A stretch of 64,000 nt of DNA from Burkholderia sp. TSV86. GTDB lineage: Bacteria; Pseudomonadota; Gammaproteobacteria; Burkholderiales; Burkholderiaceae. The DNA lies in the NCBI RefSeq assembly GCF_001522865.1, contig NZ_LOWB01000021.1, forward strand, positions 372,001 through 436,000. The letters are read 5' to 3'. Both the position numbers and the translations under genes were made by a program. The notes beneath the pieces are model-generated. The model was not told the DNA's origin, did not search any database, and worked only from the letters and a program-made list of their open reading frames with translations. Below are positions 27,754-37,887 of this stretch, piece after piece (the stretch's first letter is position 1; each line of letters opens with the position of its first letter).

Positions 27754-29286
27754 TTAATCGCTTGTGCCAAACCACGCTTCGGTTCGCCTGTACAGCTCGA
27801 CGAAGCGCGCGTGGCGCGCAGCAAGCGCCGCATCCCCGCTCGGCGTGGCCACGCATGACGCCGCCGGCGCGAGCGCGGCAAGCTCGGCCGCCCGCCAATG
27901 CCCCGCCGCAACGCCCGCGAACAGCGCCGCGCCACGCGCGGCGGCATGTGGGCAATCGACGGCGAGCAATTCGACGTCGAGCGCGTCGGCCAGCAATTGC
28001 CGCCAGCGCGGCTCGATCGAGCCGCCGCCCGCGAGCCGCAACGCACGCACCGGCAAGCCGTGCGCACGGATCGCGTCGAGCCCCGCACGCAACGCGAACG
28101 CAACGCCCTCGAACGCAGCGCGCATCAACGCGCCGCGCGCGTCGCCCAGCGTGAGGCCGAGCCAGCCGCCGCGCGCCGCGGGGTTCATCCACGGCGAACG
28201 CTCCCCCGTCAAATACGGCAGGAAACTGAGCTGCGGCGACGCCGGCACGGAAAACGCGTCGTCGTAGGCCGAACGCCAGTCTGAGTAGACGAGCCAGCCG
28301 CGCGCCGCATCGAGCGCGATCCCGACGTTCTGCATCGCCGCCATCGTGTAATAGCGCACGCCGAGCGCCGCCCGGTAACGGTGCAGCCCGGCGCGCGGCG
28401 CGCCCGCCCGCTCGCTCAGCACGACAATCTGGCCGCCCGTGCCGGTGGTGAGCAGCGCGTCCCCGTCGTGCACGAGGCCGCTGCCGAGCGCCGCGCACGG
28501 CGTGTCGCCCGCGCCCGTGGCAAGCGGAATGCCGGCAGGCAGGCCAAGCGCGCTCGCGGCATCGGCCGACAACGCGCCGCAAACCGCATGCGACGCGCGC
28601 AGCGGCGCGAACAGCGCACGCGGCAGACCGAGCGCGTCGATCAGCGCGTCGTCCCGGTCGCCGTCCGGGCTCGCGAGCGCGGTCGCGCACGCATCGGACG
28701 GATCGCTCGCGCTCTCGCCGCCCAGCGCGGCGCGCAGCCAGTCCTTCGGTTGCCACGCCCAGCGCGCGGCGTGCAGCAGATCCGGCTCGTGCGACGCCAA
28801 CCATGCGAGCAGCGGCCCTGCCATGCCAGGCGAGACGGGATTGGGCGCGCGCGGCCGGTGCGCGAGCTGCGGCTCGCCCGCATTCGATCCGGACTCGGTC
28901 TGCCCGGCCCCGCCGCTGCACTGCCCGCTCGTCCCGGCCGGCGCCGGCCTGCCGACGCCCGGCCAAGCCGCGACGAGCGCCGACGCACGCGTATCCGGCC
29001 ATAGCATCGCCGGGCGCATCGCACATCCGGCCGCATCGGCCAGCACCACACCGTGCATCTGTCCTGACAAGCCGATCGCGCCGATGCGCGCGCGTTCGCC
29101 GTCGGGCAAGCGCTGCGCGGCGTCGACGAGCGCACGCCACCAAACCTGCACGTCGATCTCCGCCCACCCCGGCTGCGGCGTCGCGACCGGATACGCGGCG
29201 CACGCCGTCGCGCGCACTTGGCCGCCGCCGTCGACGATCGCGAGCTTCAACGAGCCTGTCCCCAGATCAATGCCGAGAAATCGCAT
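27754..29286 (-). CDS. FGGY-family carbohydrate kinase (second xylulokinase-like)
   Basis: A 510-residue FGGY kinase beginning MRFLGIDLGTGSLKLAIVD, with GLSGQMHGVVLAD, the catalytic Asp region GAGDTPCAALGSG and the adenine-site GGGSIEPRW. It is related to xylulokinase but distinct from the XylB encoded near 7 kb. An unusual Gly/Ser/Pro-rich insertion of about 45 residues (around 135-180) interrupts the N-terminal domain. I use the ATG at 29286. It is not next to other sugar genes: it lies upstream of adhC on the same strand, so its substrate cannot be told from context. Confidence 0.82.
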   Translation of the reverse strand: MRFLGIDLGTGSLKLAIVDGGGQVRATACAAYPVATPQPGWAEIDVQVWWRALVDAAQRLPDGERARIGAIGLSGQMHGVVLADAAGCAMRPAMLWPDTRASALVAAWPGVGRPAPAGTSGQCSGGAGQTESGSNAGEPQLAHRPRAPNPVSPGMAGPLLAWLASHEPDLLHAARWAWQPKDWLRAALGGESASDPSDACATALASPDGDRDDALIDALGLPRALFAPLRASHAVCGALSADAASALGLPAGIPLATGAGDTPCAALGSGLVHDGDALLTTGTGGQIVVLSERAGAPRAGLHRYRAALGVRYYTMAAMQNVGIALDAARGWLVYSDWRSAYDDAFSVPASPQLSFLPYLTGERSPWMNPAARGGWLGLTLGDARGALMRAAFEGVAFALRAGLDAIRAHGLPVRALRLAGGGSIEPRWRQLLADALDVELLAVDCPHAAARGAALFAGVAAGHWRAAELAALAPAASCVATPSGDAALAARHARFVELYRRTEAWFGTSD

Positions 29287-29665
29287 GACGTAATCGCAAT
29301 GGATATGCATAAGCCGGCGCCGATGATAACCGGCCTGCCGCCGTCCGGTCCCCAACGCCCGCGCGAACGGCCGGCTGAACGCGCCTTGCCGCCGCCGAAC
29401 GAACACCATGCCGATTCTTCGATACCGAAGATAAAGCCGGCGATATTTGACGGCATCGACCCATCATTTTTGAACTGCGATAAAAGCACGGCACACCGCC
29501 CGCACCGCTTCATTATCCGGCCCCGAGCATGAACGCATCGTCTTTTCCGTCTCCGAGCGCATATCGGCGCAGCAAAGCCCGGAATAAAACCGGGCGATCT
29601 TGTGGCGATTCGCCGACGCGCATAACGTTGGCCCACTGCCCCGACAAAATCATGGAGTGAGACAG
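29287..29665. other. Divergent intergenic region, FGGY kinase / purine permease
   Basis: A 379-bp gap between divergent genes, so it must carry promoters for both. A moderately AT-rich stretch lies at about 29425-29480. The permease ribosome site (GGAGTGA) is near 29654-29660. I see no defined operator or riboswitch. Confidence 0.4.
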
Positions 29666-31039
29666 ATGCAATCGAACACGGTCCATCCGTGCGATGAAGT
29701 GTTGCCTGCCGGCAAGCTGCTGACGCTCGGTCTGCAACACGTTCTCGTGATGTACGCAGGCGCCGTCGCGGTGCCATTGATCGTCGGCGGCGCGCTCAAA
29801 CTGCCGAAGGATCAGCTTGCGTTCCTGATCAGCGCGGATCTGTTCGCGTGCGGCATCGCAACGCTGATTCAGACGTTGGGCGTCGCGATCTTCGGCATCC
29901 GGCTGCCGGTCATCATGGGCTGCACGTTCGCGGCCGTCGGCCCGATGATCGCGATCGGCACGAATCCCGGCCTGGGCATTCTGGACGTATTCGGCGCGAC
30001 GATCGCGGCCGGCGCGATCGGCATCGTGCTCGCACCGGCCATCGGCCGGCTGCTGCGATTCTTTCCGCCCGTCGTCGTCGGCACCGTGATCGCGGTGATC
30101 GGGCTGTCACTGATGGAAGTCGGCATCAACTGGGCGGCGGGCGGCGTCGGCAATCCGAACTACGGCGATCCGCTCTATCTCGGGCTGTCGTTCGTCGTGC
30201 TCGCGCTGATTCTCGCGATCAACCGGTTCGGTCGCGGCTTCGTCGCGAATATTTCGGTGCTGCTCGGCATCGCCGCGGGCTTCGCGATCGCGTTCGCGAC
30301 CGGCCGCGTGAACACCGACGGCATCGCCGCGGCGCCGTGGGTCGGCTTCGTCACGCCGTTCCATTTCGGGTGGCCGCATTTCGATCCGCTTTCGATCGCC
30401 ACGATGGTTATCGTGATGTTCATCACGTTCATCGAATCGACAGGCATGTTTCTCGCGGTGGGCGACATGGTCGAGCGGCCGGTCGATCGCGACACGCTCG
30501 TGCGCGGCTTACGCGTGGACGGCCTCGGCACGTTGATCGGCGGCATCTTCAATTCGTTCCCGCATACGTCGTTCTCGCAGAATGTCGGCCTGATCGGCGT
30601 GACGGGCGTGAAGAGCCGCTTCGTCTGCGCGACGGGCGGCGTGATCCTCGTGCTGCTCGGACTGTTTCCGAAGATGGCGCAGGTAGTCGCGTCCGTGCCG
30701 CCTTTCGTGCTCGGCGGCGCGGGAATCGTGATGTTCGGAATGGTCGCGGCGAACGGCATGAAGGTGCTGTCGAAGGTCGATTTCGTACACCGCCAGCACA
30801 ATCTGTTCATCGTCGCGGTAAGCGTCGGGCTCGGGCTCGTTCCCGTCGTGTCGCCGCACTTCTTTTCGAAGCTGCCGGCCGCGCTCGCCCCGATTCTGCA
30901 TAGCGGGATTCTGCTCGCGTCGGTATCGGCCGTCGTGCTCAACATCGTGTTCAACGGCATCCGCGGCGAGCGCGACGCGCGTCAAGCGATCCGGCAAGCG
31001 GGCCGCGATTTCGACCGGCGTCCGGCCGATCTTCATTGA
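29666..31039 (+). CDS. NCS2-family purine (xanthine/uric acid) permease
   Basis: A 457-residue inner-membrane nucleobase:cation symporter of the NAT/NCS2 family, close to the UacT/XanQ purine branch. It has the family QH motif (GLQHVLVMYAG) in the first helix, about 12-14 hydrophobic segments, FIESTGMFLAVGDM in the substrate region, and the NAT signature SQNVGLIGVTG. It would import xanthine or urate with protons. It starts at ATG 29666 behind GGAGTGA. No purine-degradation gene is adjacent, so the exact substrate is open. A strong hairpin lies downstream at 31210-31252. Confidence 0.88.
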   Translation: MQSNTVHPCDEVLPAGKLLTLGLQHVLVMYAGAVAVPLIVGGALKLPKDQLAFLISADLFACGIATLIQTLGVAIFGIRLPVIMGCTFAAVGPMIAIGTNPGLGILDVFGATIAAGAIGIVLAPAIGRLLRFFPPVVVGTVIAVIGLSLMEVGINWAAGGVGNPNYGDPLYLGLSFVVLALILAINRFGRGFVANISVLLGIAAGFAIAFATGRVNTDGIAAAPWVGFVTPFHFGWPHFDPLSIATMVIVMFITFIESTGMFLAVGDMVERPVDRDTLVRGLRVDGLGTLIGGIFNSFPHTSFSQNVGLIGVTGVKSRFVCATGGVILVLLGLFPKMAQVVASVPPFVLGGAGIVMFGMVAANGMKVLSKVDFVHRQHNLFIVAVSVGLGLVPVVSPHFFSKLPAALAPILHSGILLASVSAVVLNIVFNGIRGERDARQAIRQAGRDFDRRPADLH

Positions 31040-31209
31040 CGCTCATGCGCTCGTGGCGATTGCCGCGCGTGCGGACGCACCGGGGCTTGGCGCTCGCCAC
31101 GAACCCACGAGCCGGCCGGGCGCACGTCGCCCTCCATGCGCCGCATGCCGGCCTGCCGATGCGATGAGTGCGGCAGTTTGACGGCACGCTGCGCGCCCAT
31201 CAACGAAAA

Positions 31210-31252
31210 CACCCCAAAGGCCGGAGGAAAGAAACGTCCGGCTTTCGGGGTG
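31210..31252. terminator. Long hairpin between convergent purine permease and oprB
   Basis: In the 366-bp gap, a 16-nt arm starting CACCCC and ending GCCGGA (31210-31225) pairs almost completely with a 16-nt arm TCCGGC...GGGGTG (31237-31252) around an 11-nt loop. It is placed to end both convergent transcripts. The rest of the gap, including 31260-31405, shows no gene. Confidence 0.6.
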
Positions 31253-31405
31253 TGATACAACGCTACGCGAGATATTTCATCCGCACGGCCAACTTGCGAT
31301 ACAACAGTCGACTGCCGTTGCGCTCGCCTTGGCATGTCGGCAAGCCGGGCCACGGGAGGACGAATCGGGATTTCCGTTCGCCTGCCGCGCAGCCGTCGCG
31401 AATGC

Positions 31406-32983
31406 TCAGCTTGTCGTCGCGGCGGCAGCCGAGGCAGCCTGCGCGGCGGACGCCGCCGCAGGCGCGGCCGCGTTGCCGTAACGGACCGGCGCATCGGCCG
31501 GACGCGGCGTCTCGCCCGCCCGCTCGATCCACCCGCCGCCCAGCGCGCGGTACAGATCCACCAGGCTCGTCCACCGCGCAAGGCGCGCAGTGATCAGCGA
31601 TTGCTGCGCCGAGTACAGATCCGTCTGCGCCGTCAGCACCGACAGATAGCTGTCCACGCCGTTCTTATAACGCAGATCCGACAGATCGAACCGCCGCTGC
31701 TGCGCGTGCTCGTTGCGCTCCAGCGCCGCAATCTGCTGATCATACGTGCCGCGCGCCGCCAACCCGTCCGACACCTCCCGGAACGCCGACTGAATCGCCT
31801 TCTCGTAGTTCGCGATCTCGATGCGCTTTTGCACGTTCGCGTAATTCAGATTCGCGATATTCTTCCCGCCTTCGAAGATCGGCATCGTGATCTGCGGCGC
31901 GAACGACCACGCCGCCGTGCCCGCCTTGAACAGGCCCCCGAGCGTCGGGCTCGCCGTCCCGAAGGCGCCCGTCAGCGAAATCCGCGGGAAGAACGCGGCG
32001 CGCGCCGCGCCGATGTTTGCATTCGCTGCCAGCAACTGCTGCTCCGCTTCCATGATGTCCGGGCGGCGGGTCAGCAGATCGGACGGCAGTCCCGCCGGAA
32101 TGTCCGTCAGCAGGTTCTGCGCGTCCAGCGGCAGCCCCGCCGGCAGATCCTCCGGCAGCGGCTCGCCGATCAGCAGCACCAGCGCATTCAACGCCTGCGC
32201 GCGGGCGCGCGCCTGCGCCTGCTGGTTCGCCAGCGCCGTCTCGACCACCGTCTGCGCCTGCCGCAACGCCAGCTCCGTGCCCGTGCCGTTGTCGAATTGC
32301 AGCTTCGTCAGGTCATATGACGACTGCGCGGTCTTCAGCGTGTTCTCCGTCACCCTCAGCAGATCATCGGTCGACAGCAGCGCCAGATACTGGTCGGCCA
32401 CCTGCGAGACGAGCGAAATCTCCGCCGCCTTGCGCGCCTGCGCGGTCGCCAAATACTGCGCGAGCGCCTGGTCCTTCAGGCTCTGCAGCCGGCCGAACAG
32501 ATCCAGCTCCCACGACGCCGACAGCCCGACGTTGTAGGTTGTCGTGATGTTGTGGTTCGGCGTCACCGTCAGCGCGTCCGTGCGGCCCTGCGTCGCCGTC
32601 AGCGCGTTCGGCAACCGCTGGCGGCTGCCGGTGCCGCTCGCGTCGAGCGCCGGAAACAGCGCCGCGCGCGTGATCTGATACTGCGCGCGCGCCGCTTCGA
32701 CGTTCAACACCGACACCCGCAGGTCGCGATTGTTTTTCAGCGCGATTTCGATCAGCCGCTGCAGCCGCGGATCGGCAAAGAACTCGCGCCAGCCGATCTC
32801 AGCGGCCGATTGGCCGTTCGCGCTGCGCGTACCCGGCGCGGCACCCGGCTGCGTCGCATACACGCCGTCGGTCGGGAACGCGCCGGATACCGGCGCGGCT
32901 GGGCGCTCGTAGCGCGGCGCCAGCGTGCAGCCCGCCGCGAGAAGCGCGACCGCGAGCGCGGTCAAAGCATGGATTGGCTTCAT
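31406..32983 (-). CDS. oprB: Outer-membrane channel of the RND pump, OprB (OprM/NodT family)
   Basis: A 525-residue outer-membrane factor lipoprotein, the TolC-like exit duct of the BpeAB pump. A lipobox LLAAGC puts the lipidated cysteine at Cys19. Two OEP repeats follow, with family segments WELDLFGR, LSLVSQVADQYLALL-type helices and LLTRRPDIMEAEQQLLAANANIG. The C-terminus is an Ala-rich low-complexity tail of about 25 residues. It is the third gene of bpeA-bpeB-oprB, 3 bp after bpeB. Assignment to BpeAB-OprB rather than AmrAB-OprA is based on the MexB/AcrB-like pump next to it. Confidence 0.9.
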   Translation of the reverse strand: MKPIHALTALAVALLAAGCTLAPRYERPAAPVSGAFPTDGVYATQPGAAPGTRSANGQSAAEIGWREFFADPRLQRLIEIALKNNRDLRVSVLNVEAARAQYQITRAALFPALDASGTGSRQRLPNALTATQGRTDALTVTPNHNITTTYNVGLSASWELDLFGRLQSLKDQALAQYLATAQARKAAEISLVSQVADQYLALLSTDDLLRVTENTLKTAQSSYDLTKLQFDNGTGTELALRQAQTVVETALANQQAQARARAQALNALVLLIGEPLPEDLPAGLPLDAQNLLTDIPAGLPSDLLTRRPDIMEAEQQLLAANANIGAARAAFFPRISLTGAFGTASPTLGGLFKAGTAAWSFAPQITMPIFEGGKNIANLNYANVQKRIEIANYEKAIQSAFREVSDGLAARGTYDQQIAALERNEHAQQRRFDLSDLRYKNGVDSYLSVLTAQTDLYSAQQSLITARLARWTSLVDLYRALGGGWIERAGETPRPADAPVRYGNAAAPAAASAAQAASAAAATTS

Positions 32984-32986
32984 CAG

Positions 32987-35900
32987 TTATTCCTTCCTGC
33001 CAGCGTCGTCATCGCCGTGCTTCGGCGCTTCGGTGCGATGCGAGTGCTCCTGCGCGAGACGCAGCGCATCGTCGGCATCTTCCTTCTCGCCGCTGAACAC
33101 CGCGCGCACCTTCACGAAGAACATCGGGATCATGAAGATCGCGAGGAACGTCGCGGTGATCATCCCGCCGATCACGCCGGTACCGATCGCGTGCTGGCTC
33201 GCCGAACCCGCGCCGTTACTGATCGCAAGCGGCAGCACGCCGAGAATGAACGCAAGCGACGTCATCAGAATCGGACGCAACCGCAACCGCGCGGATTCCA
33301 GCGCCGCCTCGATCGGCCCCATCTTCTCGGTGATCTGCAGCTCACGCGCGAACTCGACGATCAGAATCGCGTTTTTCGCCGACAAGCCCACCGTGGTCAA
33401 CAAGCCCACCTGGAAGAACACGTCGTTCTCCAGCCCGCGCAGCGTCGCCGCAAGCAGCGCGCCGATCACGCCGAGCGGCACGACCATGATCACCGAGAAC
33501 GGAATCGACCAGCTTTCATACAGCGCCGCGAGACACAGGAACACGACGAGAATCGAGATCGCATACAGAATCGGCGCTTGCGAGCCCGACTGGATTTCCT
33601 GGAACGACAGCCCCGTCCACGAATAGCCGATGCCCGTCGGCAGCTTCTTCGAGAGCGCTTCCATCGCCGCCATCGCTTGGCCGGTCGACTTGCCCGGCGC
33701 GGCCTGGCCCTGGATTTCCATCGCCGAGACGCCGTTGTAACGCTCGAGCTTCGGCGAGCCATACGTCCAGTGTCCGGTCGCGAACGAGCTGAACGGCACC
33801 ATTCCGCCCGCACCGTTGCGCACGTACCAGATGTTCAGATCTTCCGGCTGCATCCGGAACGGCGCATCCGCCTGCACGTAAACCTTCTTGATCCGGCCAT
33901 CGGTATCGAGGAAGTTGTTCACGTAGCTCGATGCCCAGGCGATCGAGAACGTCTGGTCGATCGCCGCCGCCGTGACGCCGAGCGCGTTCGCCTTCTCGCG
34001 ATCGATGTCGACCTTGTATTGCGGCGTATCGTTCAGGCCGTTCGGACGAACGCCCATCAGCGTCGGATCCTTCGCGGCCATCCCGAGCAGTTGGTTGCGC
34101 GCGGCCATCAACGCATCGTGGCCAAGGCCCGCGTTGTCGGTCAGCTCGAAGTCGAAGCCGGCTGCCGTGCCCAGCTCCGGAATTGACGGCGGGTTGAACG
34201 GAATCACCATCGCATCTTTGTAGCCCGCATAGCGCCCGAACATCCGGCCGATCAGCGCCTGCACCTTCTGGTTCGCGCTCTGCCGCTTCGAGAAGTCCTT
34301 CAGCCTGACGAACACGAGACCCGAGTTCTGGCCGCGGCCCGCAAAGCTGAAGCCGTTCACCGTGAACGCCGATTCGACGATGTCCTTCTCGTCAGTGAGC
34401 AGATAGTCGGTGATGTTCGCGAGCGTCTTCGCGGTCGTCTCCTGCGTCGAGCCCGACGGCGTCTGCACGATCACGAACATCAGGCCCTGGTCTTCATCCG
34501 GCAGGAACGACTTCGGCAGCCGCACGAACAGCAGACCCACCGCGACGATCACCACCAGATAGATGATGAGCCAGCGGCCCGAGCGTTTGATCACGTGGTG
34601 CACGCCGACGTGGTATTTGTCGCGGCTCTTGTTGAAGGTGCGGTTGAACCAGCCAAAGAAACCCTTCTTCTCGTCGTGGTGCCCCTGCGGAATCGGCTTG
34701 AGGATCGTCGCGCACAGCGCGGGCGTCAGAATCAGCGCGACGAGCACCGACAGCACCATCGCCGAGACGATCGTCAGCGAGAACTGCCGGTAGATCGCGC
34801 CGACCGAGCCGCCCGAGAATGCAACCGGCACGAACACCGCCGACAGCACGAGCGCCACGCCGACGAGCGCGCCGGTGATCTGCCCCATCGCCTTCTTCGT
34901 CGCCTCCTTCGGCGGCAAGCCCTCCTCGGCCATCACCCGCTCGACGTTCTCGACGACGACGATCGCATCGTCGACGAGCAGGCCGATCGCGAGCACGAGA
35001 CCGAACATCGACAGCGTATTGATCGAGAAGCCGACCGCCGACATGATCGCGAACGTACCGAGCAGCACGACCGGCACCGCGATCGTCGGAATGATCGTCG
35101 CGCGCAGGTTCTGCAGGAACAGATACATCACGAGGAACACGAGGACGATACCCTCGAGCAGCGTCTTCACCACTTCCTCGATCGACAGCCGCACGAACGG
35201 CGTCGTGTCATACGGATACTTGACGACAAAACCGTGCGGGAAATACGGTGCGAGTTCGGCGATCTTCGCGCGCACGGCACTCGCGGTGGCGAGCGCGTTC
35301 GCATTCGTCGCGAGCTGAATGCCCATCGCGGCCGCCGGACTGCCGTTGTACTTTGAGTCGAAGTTGTAGTTCTCCGCGCCAAGGCCGATCTTCGCGACAT
35401 CCTTCAGACGCACCTGCGAGCCGTCCTGGTTGACCTTCAAGAGGATGTTGCCGAACTGCTCGGGCGTTTCCAGCAGCGTCGCCTCGGTGATCGTCGCTTG
35501 CAGCACTGTGCCCGGCTCGGCTGGCGTGCCGCCGACCTGGCCGCCCGCAACCTGCACGTTCTGCGCCGAAATCGCGCTCGTCACGTCAGTCGGCGTGAGG
35601 CCATAGTTCGTCAGCTTGTTCGCATCGAGCCAGATTCGCATCGCATATTGCGAGCCGAACACCGTGACCGTACCGACGCCGTTGATCCGGCTGATCGGGT
35701 CCTTCACGTGCGACGCGACGTAGTTCGCGAGGTCATACCGGTTCATGCTGCCGTCTTCGGATACGAACGCGAGCACGAGCAGGAAGCTGCTGCTCGACTT
35801 CGTCACCGACAAGCCGAGCTGCTGAACCACCTGCGGCAGAATCGGCGTCGCGAGGGACAGCTTGTTCTGCACCTGCACCTGCGCGATATCCGGATTCGTG

Positions 35901-36190
35901 CCCGGCGCGAACGTCAGCGTGATCGTCGCGGTGCCCGAGTCGTCACTCGTCGACGACATATACAGGAAGTTGTCGAGACCGCTCATCTGCTGCTCGATCA
36001 CCTGCGTCACCGTGTCTTCCACCGTCTTCGCGGAAGCGCCCGGGTAATTCGCGCTGATCTGAATCGACGGCGGCGCGATGGTCGGATACTGCGCGATCGG
36101 CAGCGTGAAGATCGCCGCGACGCCGGCCAGCATCAGAATGATGGCGATCACCCAAGCAAAGATCGGGCGATCGATAAAAAACTTTGCCAT
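32987..36190 (-). CDS. bpeB: RND multidrug efflux transporter BpeB
   Basis: A 1067-residue inner-membrane RND (HAE1) proton-driven drug exporter. It begins [20 protein letters not shown], very like MexB and AcrB, has twelve helices, two large periplasmic loops, and the proton-relay helix [20 protein letters not shown] with adjacent Asp residues. The late segment [16 protein letters not shown] is also typical. It lies 18 bp after bpeA and 3 bp before oprB. In the pseudomallei group this pump exports macrolides and other drugs and has been linked to quorum-sensing signal export. The C-terminal tail is charged and His-rich but short. Confidence 0.93.
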   Translation of the reverse strand: MAKFFIDRPIFAWVIAIILMLAGVAAIFTLPIAQYPTIAPPSIQISANYPGASAKTVEDTVTQVIEQQMSGLDNFLYMSSTSDDSGTATITLTFAPGTNPDIAQVQVQNKLSLATPILPQVVQQLGLSVTKSSSSFLLVLAFVSEDGSMNRYDLANYVASHVKDPISRINGVGTVTVFGSQYAMRIWLDANKLTNYGLTPTDVTSAISAQNVQVAGGQVGGTPAEPGTVLQATITEATLLETPEQFGNILLKVNQDGSQVRLKDVAKIGLGAENYNFDSKYNGSPAAAMGIQLATNANALATASAVRAKIAELAPYFPHGFVVKYPYDTTPFVRLSIEEVVKTLLEGIVLVFLVMYLFLQNLRATIIPTIAVPVVLLGTFAIMSAVGFSINTLSMFGLVLAIGLLVDDAIVVVENVERVMAEEGLPPKEATKKAMGQITGALVGVALVLSAVFVPVAFSGGSVGAIYRQFSLTIVSAMVLSVLVALILTPALCATILKPIPQGHHDEKKGFFGWFNRTFNKSRDKYHVGVHHVIKRSGRWLIIYLVVIVAVGLLFVRLPKSFLPDEDQGLMFVIVQTPSGSTQETTAKTLANITDYLLTDEKDIVESAFTVNGFSFAGRGQNSGLVFVRLKDFSKRQSANQKVQALIGRMFGRYAGYKDAMVIPFNPPSIPELGTAAGFDFELTDNAGLGHDALMAARNQLLGMAAKDPTLMGVRPNGLNDTPQYKVDIDREKANALGVTAAAIDQTFSIAWASSYVNNFLDTDGRIKKVYVQADAPFRMQPEDLNIWYVRNGAGGMVPFSSFATGHWTYGSPKLERYNGVSAMEIQGQAAPGKSTGQAMAAMEALSKKLPTGIGYSWTGLSFQEIQSGSQAPILYAISILVVFLCLAALYESWSIPFSVIMVVPLGVIGALLAATLRGLENDVFFQVGLLTTVGLSAKNAILIVEFARELQITEKMGPIEAALESARLRLRPILMTSLAFILGVLPLAISNGAGSASQHAIGTGVIGGMITATFLAIFMIPMFFVKVRAVFSGEKEDADDALRLAQEHSHRTEAPKHGDDDAGRKE

Positions 36191-36208
36191 GAAACAGGCC
36201 CCCTGCTG

Positions 36209-37474
36209 TTAACGCGCGCTCGACGCAGCGGCGGCGCTTGCGGATGAAGCGCCCGAGGCCGCGCCCGGCGCAGCCGAAGCGGACGACGATGCCCCTGCTT
36301 GCGCCGGCGACGCCGCGCCCGGCGCCCCCCCGGCTGCGGGCAACTGCGCCGGCACCGCCTTCACTGTCATCCCGGGCTGCACCTTTCCGGTGCCCTGCAC
36401 GATCACCCGGTCGCCCGCCGACAAGCCGCCCTCGACCACCCAGTTCTGCCCTTGCATCCCCGTCGTCGTCAGCACCCGCGGCGCAACCTTTCCATCGCCG
36501 CCGACCACCAGCGCCACCGCCTGCCCCTTCGCGTCACGCGTGACGCCCACCTGCGGCACGAGGAACGCGTTCTCGTTGACCCCTTCCTCGATCCGCGCGC
36601 GCACGAACATGCCGGGCAACAGCACGCGCTGCTTGTTCGGGAAGATCGCCCGGACCGTCACCGAACCCGTCGTCTGATCCACCGTCGCGTCGGTGAATTG
36701 CAGCTTGCCCTGCTCCGGATACGGCTTGCCGTCCTCCAATATCAGCGTCACCTTCGCCGCCCCCGGGCCGTCCTTCTTCAGCCGCCCGCTCTGAATGTCC
36801 TGGCGCAGCTTCAGCCCGTCCAGGCTCGATTGCGTCAGATCGACGTATACCGGGTCCAGCTGCTGCACCGTCGACATCAGCGTCGCCTGGCTCGCCTGCA
36901 CGTATGCGCCCGGCGTCACCTGCGAAATCCCCACGCGCCCAGAGATCGGCGACACCACGTCCGTGTATCCCAGGTTGATCTGCGCCGTATCCACTGCTGC
37001 CTTGCCCGCCGCCACGTCCGCGGCCGCCTGACCTTGCGAGGCCACCGCGTTGTCGTAGTCTTGCTTGCTCACCGCGTTCGCCGCCACCAGCACCTTGTAG
37101 CGCGCGACCAATGCGTTCTGCGTCGCGAGATTCGCCTGCGCCTTCGCAAGTGTCGCCTTCGCGCTGTTCAGCGCCGCGACATACGGCGCGGGATCGATCT
37201 TGTACAGCCGCTGCCCCGCCTTTACGTCACTGCCTTCCACGAATTCCCGGCGCAACACGATCCCATCCACGCGCGCGCGGACCTGCGCGACCAAGAACGC
37301 ATTCGTGCGCCCCGGCAATTCGGTGACGACCGGCACCGATTGCGGCTGGACCGCGACAACCCCGACTTCCGGCGTTTGCGGCGCAGGAGCCGACTCTTTT
37401 TTTCCGCACGCGGCCAGGAAAACAGCGGCCGTCGCAACAGTGATTAAGCGGTATGGAACCCGTTCGACGCGCAT
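36209..37474 (-). CDS. bpeA: RND pump membrane-fusion protein BpeA
   Basis: A 421-residue periplasmic adaptor. A signal peptide with lipobox (FLAAC, lipid Cys23) anchors it to the inner membrane. Lipoyl and alpha-hairpin parts (VRARVDGIVLRREFVEGSDV; NSAKATLAKAQANLATQNAL) and a beta-barrel domain (VRAIFPNKQRVLLPGMFVRA) follow. The last 40 or so residues are an Ala/Ser/Gly low-complexity tail like that of OprB. It starts at ATG 37474. First gene of the pump operon; its promoter overlaps the palindromic operator shared with the divergent bpeR. Confidence 0.93.
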   Translation of the reverse strand: MRVERVPYRLITVATAAVFLAACGKKESAPAPQTPEVGVVAVQPQSVPVVTELPGRTNAFLVAQVRARVDGIVLRREFVEGSDVKAGQRLYKIDPAPYVAALNSAKATLAKAQANLATQNALVARYKVLVAANAVSKQDYDNAVASQGQAAADVAAGKAAVDTAQINLGYTDVVSPISGRVGISQVTPGAYVQASQATLMSTVQQLDPVYVDLTQSSLDGLKLRQDIQSGRLKKDGPGAAKVTLILEDGKPYPEQGKLQFTDATVDQTTGSVTVRAIFPNKQRVLLPGMFVRARIEEGVNENAFLVPQVGVTRDAKGQAVALVVGGDGKVAPRVLTTTGMQGQNWVVEGGLSAGDRVIVQGTGKVQPGMTVKAVPAQLPAAGGAPGAASPAQAGASSSASAAPGAASGASSASAAAASSAR

Positions 37475-37717
37475 GGAGCGACCTCGTTTGTAGCAAAAGA
37501 AATAAGCGCCAACCCGCTGGGACACGAAACATTTACCCCGTGCGCCGCGGATCGGACAACTGAATTGCTTGACTGCGGATGCAAAACTTGCCAGCGGCAC
37601 GCGACCACCGTGCCGGGATGCCGCCGTGCAAGCCGCACGCGACACTGAGGAGGGAAATCAGCAGGAACCGATAATAACTGATTGCCTCGGAAGCGATTCA
37701 GTCGTAGCCTCGCATTG

Positions 37718-37741
37718 TATATACATTCACGAATGTATATA
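37718..37741. promoter_or_regulatory. BpeR operator (AcrR-like 24-bp palindrome)
   Basis: A perfect inverted repeat with 11-bp arms TATATACATTC and GAATGTATATA around a 2-bp AC centre. It closely resembles the known E. coli AcrR operator (arms around TACATACATT/AATGTATGTA). It lies in the 413-bp gap between divergent bpeA and bpeR. Binding here would block the bpeA promoter and probably the bpeR promoter, giving local repression and autoregulation. Confidence 0.85.
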
Positions 37742-37763
37742 AATAACTTTACGCGCCGCACAA
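37736..37763 (-). promoter_or_regulatory. Likely bpeA promoter
   Basis: On the minus strand a -35-like TTGTGC (37763-37758) and a -10-like TATATA (37741-37736) are spaced by 16 bp. The -10 lies within the end of the operator palindrome, so BpeR binding would exclude RNA polymerase. Predicted leader to the bpeA ATG is about 250 nt. Confidence 0.55.
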
Positions 37764-37887
37764 TTTTTTACAAATTACTGTCGTTTACGCCGTATCGGCC
37801 GGTGGAGCCTGCTTCCACGCGCGGCATTCACTATATCTTTCATATTGCCTTCACATGATCCCGCTCCTGTCCACGACGAGTCCTTGA

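Noticed and set aside
31406-37474. AmrAB-OprA as identity of the RND pump
   Set aside because: The inner-membrane protein begins and reads like MexB/AcrB, not MexY/AmrB, and the operator resembles that of AcrR; BpeAB-OprB fits better.
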